A stretch of 64,000 nucleotides of DNA, from the NCBI GenBank assembly GCA_023014485.1, contig JAJOZX010000944.1, positions 321,001 to 385,000 on the forward strand. Reading direction: 5' to 3'. Of this stretch, positions 10,212 through 20,685 are shown in pieces. The notes below the pieces were generated by a model. The model saw only the letters and a list, made by a program, of their open reading frames with translations. It ran no database searches and was not told where the DNA came from. A program made the position numbers and the translations under genes. This DNA is from Bathynomus jamesi (Eukaryota; Arthropoda; Malacostraca; Isopoda; Cirolanidae). Every line of letters starts with the position of its first letter. Position 1 is the stretch's first letter.

Positions 10212-12239
10212 CGCTCCGTTTATAGTTTGGACGGGAAATAAGTTTAGAAGGTGGATACGCTCAAAGCTTTCAAGCTGAAAGGGATATATGATACGATTAT
10301 TCTTTTATTTTCCACTGAACCGCTCTCAAAGTTCGCTCTCGACATTCCTTTCCACTTTCAAAAGCGGTTCAAAATGAATTCGGAAGCTCTCGTCGAACTT
10401 TCTTTACTTTGTTTCCTTCAAATAAAAGGATTGAGAGGCGCGACGAAGATCATTCGGTCAAGGGAAGAAATAACGGAAGTGACACGAAACGAGACAAACT
10501 ATTAAACAACCACTACGAAAACGCTCACTACATAACACTACTCCAATTATATATATCCTTGATTTTGTATAATGTAAAGCAACCCTTATTAAAATTCGAA
10601 CCCGAGGCCTTTGAATAGGAGTTGCGGGCGATCATCATTAACACACACGCAAAATATATATTATATAAGAAAGAAAAAACATTTGCCTATGTAAATAAAA
10701 TCAAAATCCTTTCAAAACCATTTGTCATCCTTTCCCAACTGTTCTGTATGCACCGTAGATTTGCTTAGCTATTAAGAGCAATGTTTCAAAGATGGGTACT
10801 TCTCCAAACTATCAATTTGACCTGCATACAAACTCCGTTTTTAAAAGCATTAAAAGACCGATTGGGATCGATGAAAGTTTAGACCGCTTTCTGTAAGTTT
10901 CGCGGACAACTGGAGATTCAATCTCGAACGAATTAAAACGAAAAGCTTTCCAGAATATACGAGGCGCTCCGGACCACAAGCTACCAAGGGGCAAAATTAA
11001 AAAATGGAGAAAAATGCAGTTAAAGTTTGCCAACTTACAAAATGGTCAACTTTTGAACCAATAACGATATTTGATTGATTTTGACCATACGTACAGGTCC
11101 ACAATCTGCTCCCTGACTCACCCACGGAATAGAGGAAGGGTGGGGGAATATAGTGGTATAAATAACTCAATTCGGACCCCACTGGCGCTTGGCAGGTTGT
11201 GGTCAGGAGGGTCTCATATATGAACGCGTGCGAGTGGGTCTGCAATTATTAAGTATACAAATTGAAACCAGTTTCGTATTTTGAGTACAACGCCATGATC
11301 GGTAACTGTAATGCATCTGTCAATCTCTTATTGCAGGATTGCTCTCCTTTTTTTCAGTTTTTAAAGGAAATCCGGTTTAAATTCCTCTTTAAATTAAATA
11401 ACTAAATAAAAACAACAGGTGTTCGCATGATGCACGATCTGCATATTTTCCCCTCCGCCTCTCTTACGCTGCACCTGCAGCAACCTTCGTCAGAAACCAA
11501 ACTCTGCCTAGAGCTAAACTAAACGAACCCAGATTTAACCTATTCAGTTCCAGACGCACAATTCCAGAATACCTAAAATATAATTAAAGAAGTTGGATCT
11601 TGCACCAAATACTAATTGTGGCATTTTCTCATTAGGCATGCTCGGCGAAGAAATGAAGTTCCGGAAAATGTACAGTGTTACCTACTGTAACAAGTGCCCA
11701 AAAAGTGGCACCGAGGATACATACAGATTAGGATTTCAAGGACCGAGAGAAGAACTTTCTAGTTACATATATCGGGGAAATTGGACGGAGCCTCTCAATC
11801 TCTCTCAACATATCCTGAAGGAGAATCTCTCAATGAGACTGGAGAGAATGCTTCGAAGCCAATTACAAGCTTCAACATCAGTTAAAAACTTGCAAATATA
11901 GCTGTCTATAAATTTACGACGTGGCACTGTTAATGACATCAAAAGGGTCAGAGAAATTCGGCAAGACTTTCAACCTATGTAGCCAAAGTTATTGAAACTA
12001 AGTTACTCAAATCTAAAAATAATAACTCCCGTTTCCGTTGCTATAACAACGGCACCATCAAAGAACAAAGGCATCCATAATATAAAATATTAAAAGCTCT
12101 TTAGTTCTCGTCTTCTTCTGTAATGTTCCAAATGCCGTTTCATTCTAAACAAATTCAAACAATTTTCTCTCGGAAATTACATTTATACAACCTTAAATCT
12201 CATTCTCTACCTCCCTCTCTCCTTCAATCTCTATAAATA
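10212..12239. other. No gene recognised
   Basis: Two modest plus-strand frames occur, at 10251-10505 (84 codons) and 11593-11901 (102 codons). Neither shows a motif, signal peptide or family resemblance that I can name, and both may be chance. No repeat family was recognised. Confidence 0.4.
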
Positions 12240-12241
12240 TA

Positions 12242-12446
12242 CAGGATGTTCTAAAATTATTTAATAAACTTTTATATGTCTGTCGATCAGTAGTGGGACG
12301 TTGTGAACAATGTGTTCAAGTTGAAGGAAGACATTGAAAATAAAAATAAACAATTATTGTTGCTGTATTTGAAAAATTTTAAATATCGCATAATTTTTGT
12401 TAAAATATTGCGTTCATATAAAAGTTTAATAGGTAATTTTAGAACA

Positions 12447-12449
<3 letters not shown>
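12242..12449 (+). mobile_element. Small mariner-like MITE
   Basis: The ends are inverted repeats: CAGGATGTTCTAAAATTAT on the left against GGTGTTCTAAAATTACCTAT when the right end is reversed, about 33 bp overall. TA precedes the left end, and the right end is eroded into a GT tract. Inside, RSVVGRCEQCVQVEGRH precedes a stop, a transposase tail remnant. This is an internally deleted Tc1/mariner derivative. Confidence 0.75.

Positions 12450-12450
<1 letters not shown>

Positions 12451-12485
<35 letters not shown>
12451..12485. repeat. (GT)n microsatellite
   Basis: Pure GT run ending in the TA target of the next element. Confidence 0.95.
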
Positions 12486-12486
<1 letters not shown>

Positions 12487-12539
12487 AGGGTGATTCAAAA
12501 GTCAGATTACATAGGGCTTTTCTGTTTCTTTGCAGGTAA

Positions 12540-12646
12540 ATGAGTTATGAGATGTTATCGAAGGAGGAGCGCATTGATGTGATATTCCTAGCTGGCTGCA
12601 CAAGTGCATTGCCGTTAACGGTAGCCATATCGAACATGTGATGTGA
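12540..12646 (+). pseudogene. Transposase start fused to its end by deletion
   Basis: An ATG at 12540 reads MSYEMLSKEERIDVIFLAG, typical of an IS630/mariner N-terminus. From 12593 another frame reads WLHKCIAVNGSHIEHVM and a stop, typical of the C-terminus. The catalytic middle is gone and the two pieces are out of frame. Confidence 0.75.
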
Positions 12647-13594
12647 CTATTCCCCTGTATTATTACATAATAGGGTAATTCCAGGACAAATAGACAAATG
12701 AAAATGCCAAATGTACACTCCACCATCTCCAAAATTCATGAAACTTGGTGTGAGGGTTGGTTTTGGTCCAAATTACAAAAATCTGAATTTTTTTGAAAAT
12801 TGGTCAAGTTGGTCAAATTTTATGGCTTGACAAAATTTTGGCCAAATGAAAAAACCAACAATTTTCAAACGTAAATATCTCAGCTGCTAATTGTGGTAGC
12901 GTAATAAGTCTTAAATGATAAAATATGTAAAATTAACTGTAGTTTCTAAATATGTATCATTTTTTTAGGGTAACAAAAATAAAATTGATTTTTTTGGAAA
13001 AAATGTCAATTTTTTTTTTTTTTTGCGATTTGGCAGCGAAGATATTTTTCGAAAAAAAGACCAAGAATAAAAAATGTTTATTTGATGTATGTACACCATA
13101 ATAAGTCATAAAAAGTCAGCTTATAGTTTATTATAAGGCTCAAAACTGAGTTTGAAATTAAGTAATAAATTTTTTTTCAGACGACGAAGATTTATTAGAG
13201 ACTTGTTGGTCCAAAAAGAGACAATTTTCAATTCATATAAAAAATACATGTAGATAAACCAAAGGAGAAAAAATCTTTTAAAATATATGTACAATGTACA
13301 TACATAACCTCTCTTATATTTAGGGACAGAATATATTGACAATAATAATGTTTAATTTATAAAGCGCTTATCAGAGTATAAAATACTCTTCCTAATACTA
13401 CACGTACACAAGTCTTTGAGAATGAATTAAGAGAGAGTATTCTCATCCAATGAATCCAAATTTTAGACTAATAATATAATAAGAAAAAAGAATTTGAAAA
13501 GATTTTTATAACTATTAAGTAGATACACAAATCTTAGATAAAAATTTTAGAAATATTATATAGACAATCTTAAATAGTATACATTCGATAGAAT

Positions 13595-14180
13595 TTATTT
13601 TATCTTCTTTGAAAAGTTATTTAATTCTTGAAGCGGAAAAATGTATTGTATTCTTGTTCCTCCTCGTAAACTTGCTTCAATACTCCCAAATATATTTTCT
13701 GTTGGAACGTGACAAACATCATCTTGCGCAGGAAAAATGTATGAGGGGGACACGCCCGAATGATGGAGAAATTTTATCAGAAAATCATCATATTCACAGT
13801 CAAAGGACTGGACTAATCCGAGCCATAGTTTATTTTCATACATACAACCCACAAAAGAGCCTGTTTCAATTTCGCGTTGAGAGACAGTATTATGTTCTTG
13901 AACCGAAGCAGAAACTCTAATGAGCTCTCTTATTTCGACTGACTGTGCAGTGTGCACTCTGAGAGAGTGGATAAACCTTCGACGAATTCTTGGAAATTGG
14001 GACGAAGCGATGTAATTGTTGAGTACCTTTGATAGAAGTAATAGGTTCACTCAGACGTTTTTGCAAAGAAAGCTCTACATCTACAACTTCGTAGAAGCCT
14101 TTATCTGTTTTTGTCCCGGCTTCAATCCAGCTGTAAAACAAATTCATAAATTTAGGTTGCGTGAAATAATCAAATATCAA
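13595..14180 (-). pseudogene. Second ORF of the long-TIR element
   Basis: Two overlapping frames run downward: 14180-13917 (LFYSWIEAGTKTDKGFYEVV) and 14050-13595. The second ends with SFVGCMYENKLWLGLVQSF, then CEYDDFLIKFLHHSGVSPSY and CHVPTENIF. The pattern G-x-F-V-x-x-x-Y-[DE]-x-K-x-W-x-G, a D-x-x-[VI]-K-F region, then [CW]-x-V-P recurs, as far as I recall, at the C-terminus of many uncharacterised multicopy invertebrate proteins. One frameshift around 14040 would join the frames. The mariner at 14195 cuts the upstream end. Function is unknown; it may be part of the element's own protein. Confidence 0.55.
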
Positions 14181-14194
14181 ATATTTTGTATATA

Positions 14195-15144
14195 CAGTGT
14201 GTCCGTAGTCATGGTGGGATTTTAAATAGCTATATTATTGCAACGAAACATGATAATGAGATGAAAAAAAGGCAAATTGAAGAACTCTAAAAGAATAACT
14301 TTATTTAACGTAGTTCGATATGGGCTCCTCTGGTAGCCCTGCAGACATCTAGGCGGTGATGTGTGTCCGTAAAGTCATGGTGGGATTTTAAATAGCTATA
14401 TTATTGCAACGAAACATGATAATGAGATGAAACAATGCCAAATTTAAGAACAACTCTCAAAGTTGTATCTTGTAGTTAGTCTAGGCTAAGCTTAACCTTT
14501 ATCTCGTAGTTAGTCTAGGCTGTCCACATGCCTATGTTGAACATGAGCGTAATAGCCCGAAAGTTAATGTGTGGTGTGCTCTAGCACGAGATCGAGTGAG
14601 TGGCCCATTTTTCTTCGCGGAACCCACTGTGACGTCACACAACTACCTCGCTATGTTGGAACATTTTGCAGTACCCCAATTTATTGACAATAATGTCATC
14701 TTTCAGCAAGATGGTGCTCCTCCGCACTATGCCAACGTTGTTCGAGAATTCCTTAATGAAAAATTTCCACAGAGATGGATAGGAAGAGGAGGATGGAAGC
14801 CATGGCCTCCACGCTCTCCGGACCTGACACCTTTGGACTTTTATTTGTGGGGTTACGTCAAGCAAAGCGTGTACAGTGTACCCATTAGGGATATTCATCA
14901 CTTGCACGAGCGAATCACGGAAGCTATCGCATCCGTCACTCCTGATGTTCTTGGGCGTGTGTGGCTGGAATTGATCACCGCCTAGATGTCTGCAGGGCTA
15001 CCAGAGGAGCCCATATCGAACTACGTTAAATAAAGTTATTCTTTTAGAGTTGTTCTTCAATTTGCCTTTTTTTCATCTCATTATCATGTTTCATTGCAAT
15101 AATATAGCTATTTAAAATCCCACCATGACTTTACGGACACACTG
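14195..15144 (+). mobile_element. Mariner-like element with an extra inverted right end
   Basis: TA flanks both sides (14193-14194, 15145-15146). The left 166 bp (14195-14360) are an inverted copy of the right end, including its transposase tail (reversed right end reads GTTCGATATGGGCTCCTC, as does the left). At 14361 a genuine left terminus begins again (GTGTGTCCGTAAAGTCATGG). The order is inverted right end, left end, transposase part, right end. It lies between the two ORFs of the long-TIR element. Confidence 0.85.
14530..14985 (+). pseudogene. IS630/mariner-like transposase, C-terminal two thirds
   Basis: The open frame runs from about 14536 (YVEHERNSPKVNVWCALARD) to a stop at 14985. It contains GPFFFAEPTVTSHNYL, the second catalytic aspartate in FQQDGAPPHYANVVREFL, and RWIGRGG, then PPRSPDLTPLDFYLWGYVK with the third acidic position. 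The tail reads LHERITEAIASVTPD and VWLELITA, after which the usual end of the family is lacking. The N-terminal HTH and first aspartate are absent, so the copy is dead. Closest relatives in the window are the copies at 18.3 and 38.4 kb. Confidence 0.85.
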
Positions 15145-15199
15145 TATGTATTCAAGTGCTGATGCTAATATTTAAAAACAGAAAACTACGAATTTGGCA

Positions 15200-15625
15200 T
15201 TAAGAAACAAATGTCCTGAACGGAGTCTCTATTGTTTTATTACCCGTTTTAATAGGGCTTTCATCAAATAAAGGTAAAATATTGTCGCTGAGCAAATCTT
15301 TATTGAATTGCCTGTCTTGAACGATAAATTCTTCCAATGGTGGTGGATTCGTGGAATCGCTACTGCTTCGCTCCATAGATTCGTTAAGTATGTCTGGCTC
15401 AGGTATTGGCGCAGGTTCCGGCTCTCTGGATGAACGTTGAACATGTTCTAATACAATTGGCTTCTTTTTAATTGTGACATAGCAATTGCTGCATAGTAAT
15501 TGATTTTCTTCCAAAATTCCATAGCTTGCAGCTGCCATGGCAGAGTTTACTTTTTTGATGTTACAGAAAATTCTTCTTGAATGTTTTTTCATAGGATCGC
15601 AACAAAATTTTGTGTTTTGAGGCAT
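15200..15625 (-). CDS. First ORF of the long-TIR element, Cys-rich N-terminus
   Basis: A 141-codon frame starts at an ATG (15625) about 130 bp inside the right inverted repeat border. Early residues read FCCDPMKKHSRRIFCNIKKV, then LLCSNCYVTIKKK, giving C-C-(D)P-x3-H, C and C-x2-C positions that could bind zinc. A low-complexity acidic and proline-rich region follows (EPEPAPIPEPD), then a serine run. The C-C-[ND]-P-x2-x-H start with a later C-x2-C is a pattern I recall from uncharacterised transposon-encoded proteins in cnidarians and arthropods. It is read outward-in from the right TIR, like the second ORF. Probably a DNA-binding N-terminal part; that is inference. Confidence 0.55.
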   Translation of the reverse strand: MPQNTKFCCDPMKKHSRRIFCNIKKVNSAMAAASYGILEENQLLCSNCYVTIKKKPIVLEHVQRSSREPEPAPIPEPDILNESMERSSSDSTNPPPLEEFIVQDRQFNKDLLSDNILPLFDESPIKTGNKTIETPFRTFVS

Positions 15626-16247
15626 TTTAAGGGTTAGGTAAATTTACGTATACTAGAAAATTAGGTATATACTGAAAATCTGGAAAAAGCAAAAAATTGT
15701 TAAAATTTGGAGGATTTTGTTTTTTGTCATTTTGTTTTTCATAATAATCGTCGATAAGCTGACATTTTATTACTTATTATGGTGTACATACATCAAATAA
15801 ACATTTTTTATTCCTGGTCTTTTTTTCGAAAAATGATATCTTCGCTGCCAAATCGCAAAAAAAAAAAAGAAATGACATTTTTTCCAAAAAATCATAATTT
15901 TATTTTTGTTACCCTAAAAAAATGATACATATTTAGAAACTACAGTTAATTTTACATATTTTATCGTTTAAGACTTACTACACTACCACAATTAGGAGCA
16001 GAGATATTTACGTTTGAAAATTATTGGTTTTTCATTTGACCAAAATTTGGTAAAGCCATAAAATTTGACCAACTTGACCAATTTGACCAATTTTCAAAAA
16101 AATTCAGAAGTTTGTAATTTGGACCTAAACCAACCCTCACACCAAGTTTCATGAATTTTGAAGAGGTGACCGTGTACTTCATTTGTCTATTTCTCATAGA
16201 ATTACCCAATACAGTATTTCCCTATGTAACCTGACTTTTGAATCACC

Positions 16248-16250
<3 letters not shown>

Positions 16251-16292
<42 letters not shown>
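16251..16292. repeat. (TA)n microsatellite
   Basis: Pure TA run between the mariner-like right end and the LINE. Confidence 0.95.
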
Positions 16293-16296
<4 letters not shown>

Positions 16297-16688
16297 ACTG
16301 ATCAAAAACGGCAAGAATGCAATCGCTGAGCTCCTATATTGGCTATGGAGACGATCACTAGACACGGGAGAAATACTAGGGATCTTGAAGAGCGCGAACA
16401 TATTCCCAATATATAGAGGAGGAGATCGATCCGAGGCCAAAAACTATAGGCCAGTGTGTCGCTTACATCTCATCTCACTAAAATATTTGAAAGAATAATT
16501 AGATAGAAAATGTATGACTCTTTGGAAACTCAGGAAAAAAATTAAACGATAACCAGCATGGATTTTGGTCAGGCAGATCATGCCTATCACAACTAATGGA
16601 ACAGTACAACAATGCAATGGAAAGTAATGACAATTATGATACACAGACTTTGCCAAAGCGTTCGACAAGTGTGACCATGGAATCATAA
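16293..16688 (+). pseudogene. LINE reverse transcriptase, 5-prime portion (split copy)
   Basis: The frame reads LIKNGKNAIAELLYWLWRRS, ILKSANIFPIYRGGDRSEAK and NYRPV, the first RT blocks of a non-LTR element. After frameshifts, NDNQHGFWSGRSCLSQLMEQ follows, and then the start of the catalytic block, ending at GACCATGGAATCATAA where a mariner-like element is inserted. The sequence resumes at 18891. Compared with the related copy at 6120-6080, which reads through GACCATGGAATCATAGCACA, the break point is exact. The copy is 5-prime truncated. Confidence 0.85.
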
Positions 16689-16708
16689 TACAGGGTGTTT
16701 ATAAAGTG

Positions 16709-18283
16709 TTTAAAGTTTTTTAGTTATTAACTAAGTTATCATGACACAAATTCATAAGTACAAACATGGGAACTTAAATAACAACAAATCAGGACAATTT
16801 ACCAAAAGCAAAGTCTAAATTTTAGATTCATCAAAATAGCCTCCTGTAGCAGCAATTACAGCAGAACAAATTCGAGGCATGCGCTCAACAAGAGAAAGAA
16901 GATAGTCTGGTGAAAGCTGCTGCCAGCACTCTTGTAAGAGTTCCCAGAGCTTCTGAGCACTGGATGGCTGCTTGGCTTTCACTCGTCGATCCAGTGCATC
17001 CCACACTAGCTCGATGGTGTTCAGATCCGGTGACTGTGCTGGCCATTCTATAACTGTGAGCTGACGTGGCTGTTCTTTCTGCTTCAAGTAATTTTGACAC
17101 AGCTTGGAAATGTGTTTAAGATCGTTGTCTTGCTGCATCATGAACTGTTGGCCAACTAGTCGCAGTCCAGATGGGATGGCATGGCGCTGTAGAATGCCGT
17201 GACAGCCACGTTGGTTCAGTATTCCAGTGACTTTGTGGAGATCTCCAACTTGCTCCCCTGCAAAACATCCTCAGACCATCACACTTTCTCCACCGTGCTT
17301 CACTGTTGGCACAACACACTGCTGTGTCATTCTTTCACCCGCTCTGCGGCGCACAAATACTCTGCGTTTGGATCCAAAAACTTCGAACTTTGATTCGTCA
17401 GTCCAAAGGACAAATTTCTACTGCTCAAAAGTTCATTTTTGGTGTTTTTTAGCCCAGGCTAGCCTTTTTTTTTTGTTCTGGAGTCTCAGCATTGGTTTCT
17501 TTGCTGCAGTTCGTCCTTTTAATCCTGCCTCTCTTAGTCTTCTCTGAACAGTTGATGTTGAAACTGTTGTACTTCTGGAGTTGTTCATCTGGGCTTTGAT
17601 TTCAGGTACTGTGAGGCGTCTGTTGTGCAGACTGGTGACTCGGATATACTTGTCCTCTGAGTCTGTTGTGGTTCTTGGTCGCCCTGACCTTTTTCTGTCC
17701 TTATTTTAACCAGTTTATTCGCACCGTTCAATGGCACAAGCAACTGCATTCACAGAAACTTTTAATTTTTTTGCAATTTGCCTCAGTGATTGGCCCTCAT
17801 TTCTCAAAGTTACAATCGACTGTCTTTTTTCTGTTGTTAATTGAGCTATGGCACCCATTTCTGCTTTTTGAAACACAGAAATATACCTTAAACTACACAG
17901 GTGAGTTCCTCTGCAAGGATTTTATATGTAAAGACTTGCAGCGCATGTTAATAACTGAACACAAGTATTAACATACTCCTGAAGAAACACACTACCCCCA
18001 GTAAAGACTTTTAAACTGTTTTTGGACCCTTGTGCAGAGCTAATGGCATTAATTTTAGGTTGCATGCTAAACGTCAATGAACACACTTTGAAGGCTATTT
18101 TGAAGAAGCTTCTGTGTTACAACACACTACATAGGGCAGATGCACTGAAGCATACAATATGAAAGCCAGGTAAGCAAATTCATCTCTAGTACCTGTTAAG
18201 TTTACATTTGAAGTTTATGTCATGAGCTAAGCAGTAAAACATTGGAAATTAGTAGGTGTACTTAAACTTTTGACCGGTAGTGT
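16709..18283 (-). mobile_element. Tc1-like element, one end lost
   Basis: The transposase gene is on the minus strand. The end on its 5-prime side is intact: read on the minus strand it begins CACTACCGGTCAAAAGTTTA, next to TA at 18282-18284. The opposite end lacks this terminal repeat. Sequence passes from the host element terminus (16691-16708) into Tc1 3-prime flank near 16709, so that end was deleted. Confidence 0.75.
16815..17858 (-). pseudogene. Tc1 transposase
   Basis: A cut-and-paste DDE transposase of roughly 345 codons from ATG at 17858 to a TAG at 16815. N-terminus: MGAIAQLTTEKRQSIVTLRN and the GRPR-type hook RKRSGRPRTTTDSEDKY. First aspartate: LWTDESKFEVFGSKRR. Second: MMQQDNDLKHISKLCQNYL. 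Glutamate: SPDLNTIELVWDALDRRVK, giving the D-D34E arrangement of Tc1. The tail ends MPRICSAVIAATGG. The three acidic residues are visible but several stops and frameshifts break the frame (for example near 17700 and 17460), so it is not functional. Length is normal for the family. Confidence 0.9.
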
Positions 18284-18650
18284 ATGATTCTACATGAGCA
18301 CCATCAGTATCTCTACAGAGTTCGAATCTGTCAGCAGCATTGCGGAACACATTTTGGAGCATGACGGGGGTTATTTTTATAACTGCTGTTACGATACGAG
18401 CACGTAAATCTTGCAGATCTGTAACCTTCGTTTGATAGACGTTTGATTTGATAAAACCCCATGCAAAGAAATCCAAGGGTGTTAGGTCAGGAGATCGAGC
18501 CGCCCAGGACCTGTTGCCTCCACGTCCGATCCACCGATTTGGAAATCGTTCATTTTGGTACTCCCGAACAATGTTTGCGTAATGACAAGGTGCCCCATCT
18601 TGTTGAAAGACAACGGTGTTTAAAATGCCATCTGAATAAAGCTGGGACAT
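18249..18650 (-). pseudogene. IS630/mariner-like transposase, C-terminal part
   Basis: Minus-strand frame of 133 codons from 18650. It contains VVFQQDGAPCHYANIVREYQ (second aspartate), RWIGRGG, AARSPDLTPLDFFAWGFIKS (third acidic position), DLQDLRARIVTAVIKITP and DTDGAHVES near the end. The first catalytic region and the HTH are missing. The last codons run into the neighbouring Tc1 end, because Tc1 inserted just after the coding end. An inverted second copy of the tail lies at 18655-18780. Confidence 0.85.
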
Positions 18651-18890
18651 TTACATGCTCGTATCGTAACAGCAGTTACAAAAAATAACCCCCGTCATGC
18701 TCCAAAATGTGTTCCGCAATGCTGCTGACAGATTCGAACTCTGTAGTGTGTAGAGATACTGATGGTGCTCATGTAGAATCATATGCTCAAGTATTCATTA
18801 AATGTATGCCTTCTATTGTATTGTTATTGAATTTTGCCCTTTTTGCTACGTTTTCACTGAAATAGATAGGGACTTTATAAATACCCTGTA

Positions 18891-19969
18891 CATAAACTGA
18901 AATATATGGGAATAACAGGAAAAGTTGGGAAATGGATATATAATTTCCTTTGTGAGCGGCGGCGAGTGATTACAGTACAAGGAGTATCTTCATCAGAATC
19001 AGAGGTTCTCAGCTCAGTACTACAAGGAACAGTATTCGGTCCACTACTCATAATCATGCTAACTGACATAGATGAGGACGTTACCAGAGACAGCACAGTA
19101 ACATCCTTTGCTGATGACAAATATCAGTAGAAAAATAAACCCAGAAGATATAGGATCTCTACAAACCGACATGAACAAAATCTACAAGTGGGCGGAAGAC
19201 AACAATATGAAGTTTAACATTGAGAAAGTTCAACTGTTAAGGTACGGAAAAAGATACCTAAAATCCTTGGAATATTATACCCCAAATGGACAGGAAATTC
19301 AGAGAAATTCTAAAGCAAAAAATTTAGGGGTTGTAATGACTAAGGATGCTAAATTTGAAACACAAAATAAGATAGCAGTAAACAGAGCAGAGAGAATAAC
19401 TGGGCAGATACTGAGAACCTTTAAACGAAGGGATAGGAATATAATGATTCCTCTACTGAAAACACTGATCATACCCAAACTGGAATACTGCTCGGTCCTA
19501 ACATGCCCATATAAAAAAGAAGACGTTAGACAGCTAGAAGACACACACACACCAATATTTACACTTGAAAAATAATGGAGAAACTAGTCCCTACCCTAAT
19601 CTTACTCTAAACCCTGTAACTCCCCAAACAACAGTTGAAAGTAGAAAAGGAAGACTGTCGTGTTCCCAAATTAAAGGCGAGACAGGGAACATCATCCTTA
19701 ACCTGAAAGAAAATGGTTTTGTTGCGAAAGGACCAAAACTGTTTAATCAGCTGACTAAAAACCTAAGGAACACGAGTGGCGTTGCAGTGGACATCTTCAA
19801 AAGAAGATTAGACGCCTGGCTCAGAACAATCCTCGATGAGCCGGGCGTACCTGGCTATGTGAGGTGGAGAGTCCAAGAAACCAACTCACTACTTCACCTG
19901 GCCAACTCGAGAGGAGGAGTGACAAGCTTGACCTTCGTGAAATACGGAATCATCGCACGGAACATTTGA
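18891..19969 (+). pseudogene. LINE reverse transcriptase, 3-prime portion (split copy)
   Basis: Continuation of the LINE cut at 16688. It begins KLKYMGITGKVGKWIYNFL, then SSVLQGTVFGPLLIIMLTD and SFADD with the catalytic DD, then a frameshift to YKWAEDNNMKFNIEKVQLLR, then FKRRDRNIMIPLLKTLIIPK, and after another frameshift the tail TPQTTVESRKGRL, GPKLFNQLTKNLRN, LDAWLRTILDEPGVPGYV and LTFVKYG, with a stop at 19967-19969. A (TA)n(GT)n tract follows. The C-terminal coding sequence includes a stretch shared with SINE tails (see findings). Frameshifted, not active. Confidence 0.88.
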
Positions 19970-19980
19970 AAGGTTGAAAG

Positions 19981-19981
19981 G

Positions 19982-20055
<74 letters not shown>
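19981..20055. repeat. (TA)n(GT)n microsatellite
   Basis: Compound simple repeat immediately after the LINE 3-prime end. Confidence 0.95.
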
Positions 20056-20644
20056 ACACAAACAATTTAAGAGCAAGTTATATGACGTTCTCTTTTGTAA
20101 ATATCTGTGCCACAATACTTAAAAGCTGTTACTAGGCATAAATAAACTTTGTTAAAAAATATGATGACTTAAATGCAAAAAGAATGTGGTCCAGCGATTC
20201 TACTTTACAAAAGAATTATGAACGAGATGAATAACTAAGAAGGATGACTGCGTTGGCACACATATTATAATACACCAGCTGAAAACCAAATTGGAACATA
20301 ACTTCAAATAACCAGAAGCTTTATGTAAATACCTAAAATGAATTAATTTAACTAACGCAATAAACATTGTCTAAACTAGTAAATGGAGTGTTTTTCTATA
20401 CTGGACCTGTTACGGCATCTCCATTGTTAATACTCTAAGTGGGCTTTAACTTGGAGGAATAGCCTATAAAAAGAACGCGCAAAACGCTGGACCCCATCTC
20501 GAAATGATGTAGTGCCAGTGCCATCATAGTTAAAAACATCTTTACCAAAGCATCAAATAGTCTTTAATTACTGAAGGAACTCATTCCGAATTCTGAAAAA
20601 TGGGCTGTCAGGTACCTAATTCTTACGAGATGTACAACTAAACC

Positions 20645-20685
<41 letters not shown>

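Larger units (their letters stand above)
12673..16207 (-). mobile_element. Long-TIR DNA element with AATA duplication, family unknown
   Basis: The inverted repeats are about 454 bp long (12673-13124 and 15754-16207) and begin GGGTAATTC at both outer ends. AATA flanks both ends (12669-12672 and 16208-16211), a 4-bp duplication that excludes Tc1/mariner (TA) and hAT (8 bp). The element sits between the tail and right end of the mariner remnant 12486-16250. Between the repeats are two minus-strand open regions (15625-15200, 14180-13595) separated by a nested mariner (14195-15144). Superfamilies known to make 4-bp duplications include Chapaev, Sola1, Academ and Ginger. I see no DDE core that would choose among them. 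Confidence 0.8.
12486..16250 (+). mobile_element. Mariner-like remnant hosting nested elements
   Basis: Inverted ends CAGGGTGATTCAAAAGTCAG (12486) and the reversed CAGGGTGATTCAAAAGTCAG (ending 16250) are flanked by TA (12484-12485, 16251-16252). The original element is very short: about 180 bp on the left and 40 bp on the right, the rest being the insertion at 12673-16207. It sits between a GT and a TA microsatellite. The internal deletion joined the start of the transposase to its end. Confidence 0.85.
16691..18888 (-). mobile_element. Mariner-like element inserted in the LINE
   Basis: The ends CAGGGTGTTTATAAAG (16691) and the reversed CAGGGTATTTATAAAG (ending 18888) are flanked by TA at 16689-16690 and 18889-18890, and they interrupt one LINE. 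The right part is palindromic: about 120 bp at 18284-18400 reappear inverted at 18655-18790, including the transposase tail. The left arm is itself interrupted by a Tc1 copy (to 18283). Confidence 0.85.

Noticed and set aside
13609..13920. Plus-strand 103-codon ORF inside the long-TIR element
   Set aside because: Antisense to the better-supported minus-strand frame with the SFVGCMYENK block.
17199..17971. Plus-strand ORFs 17199-17547 and 17666-17971
   Set aside because: Antisense of the Tc1 transposase on the minus strand.
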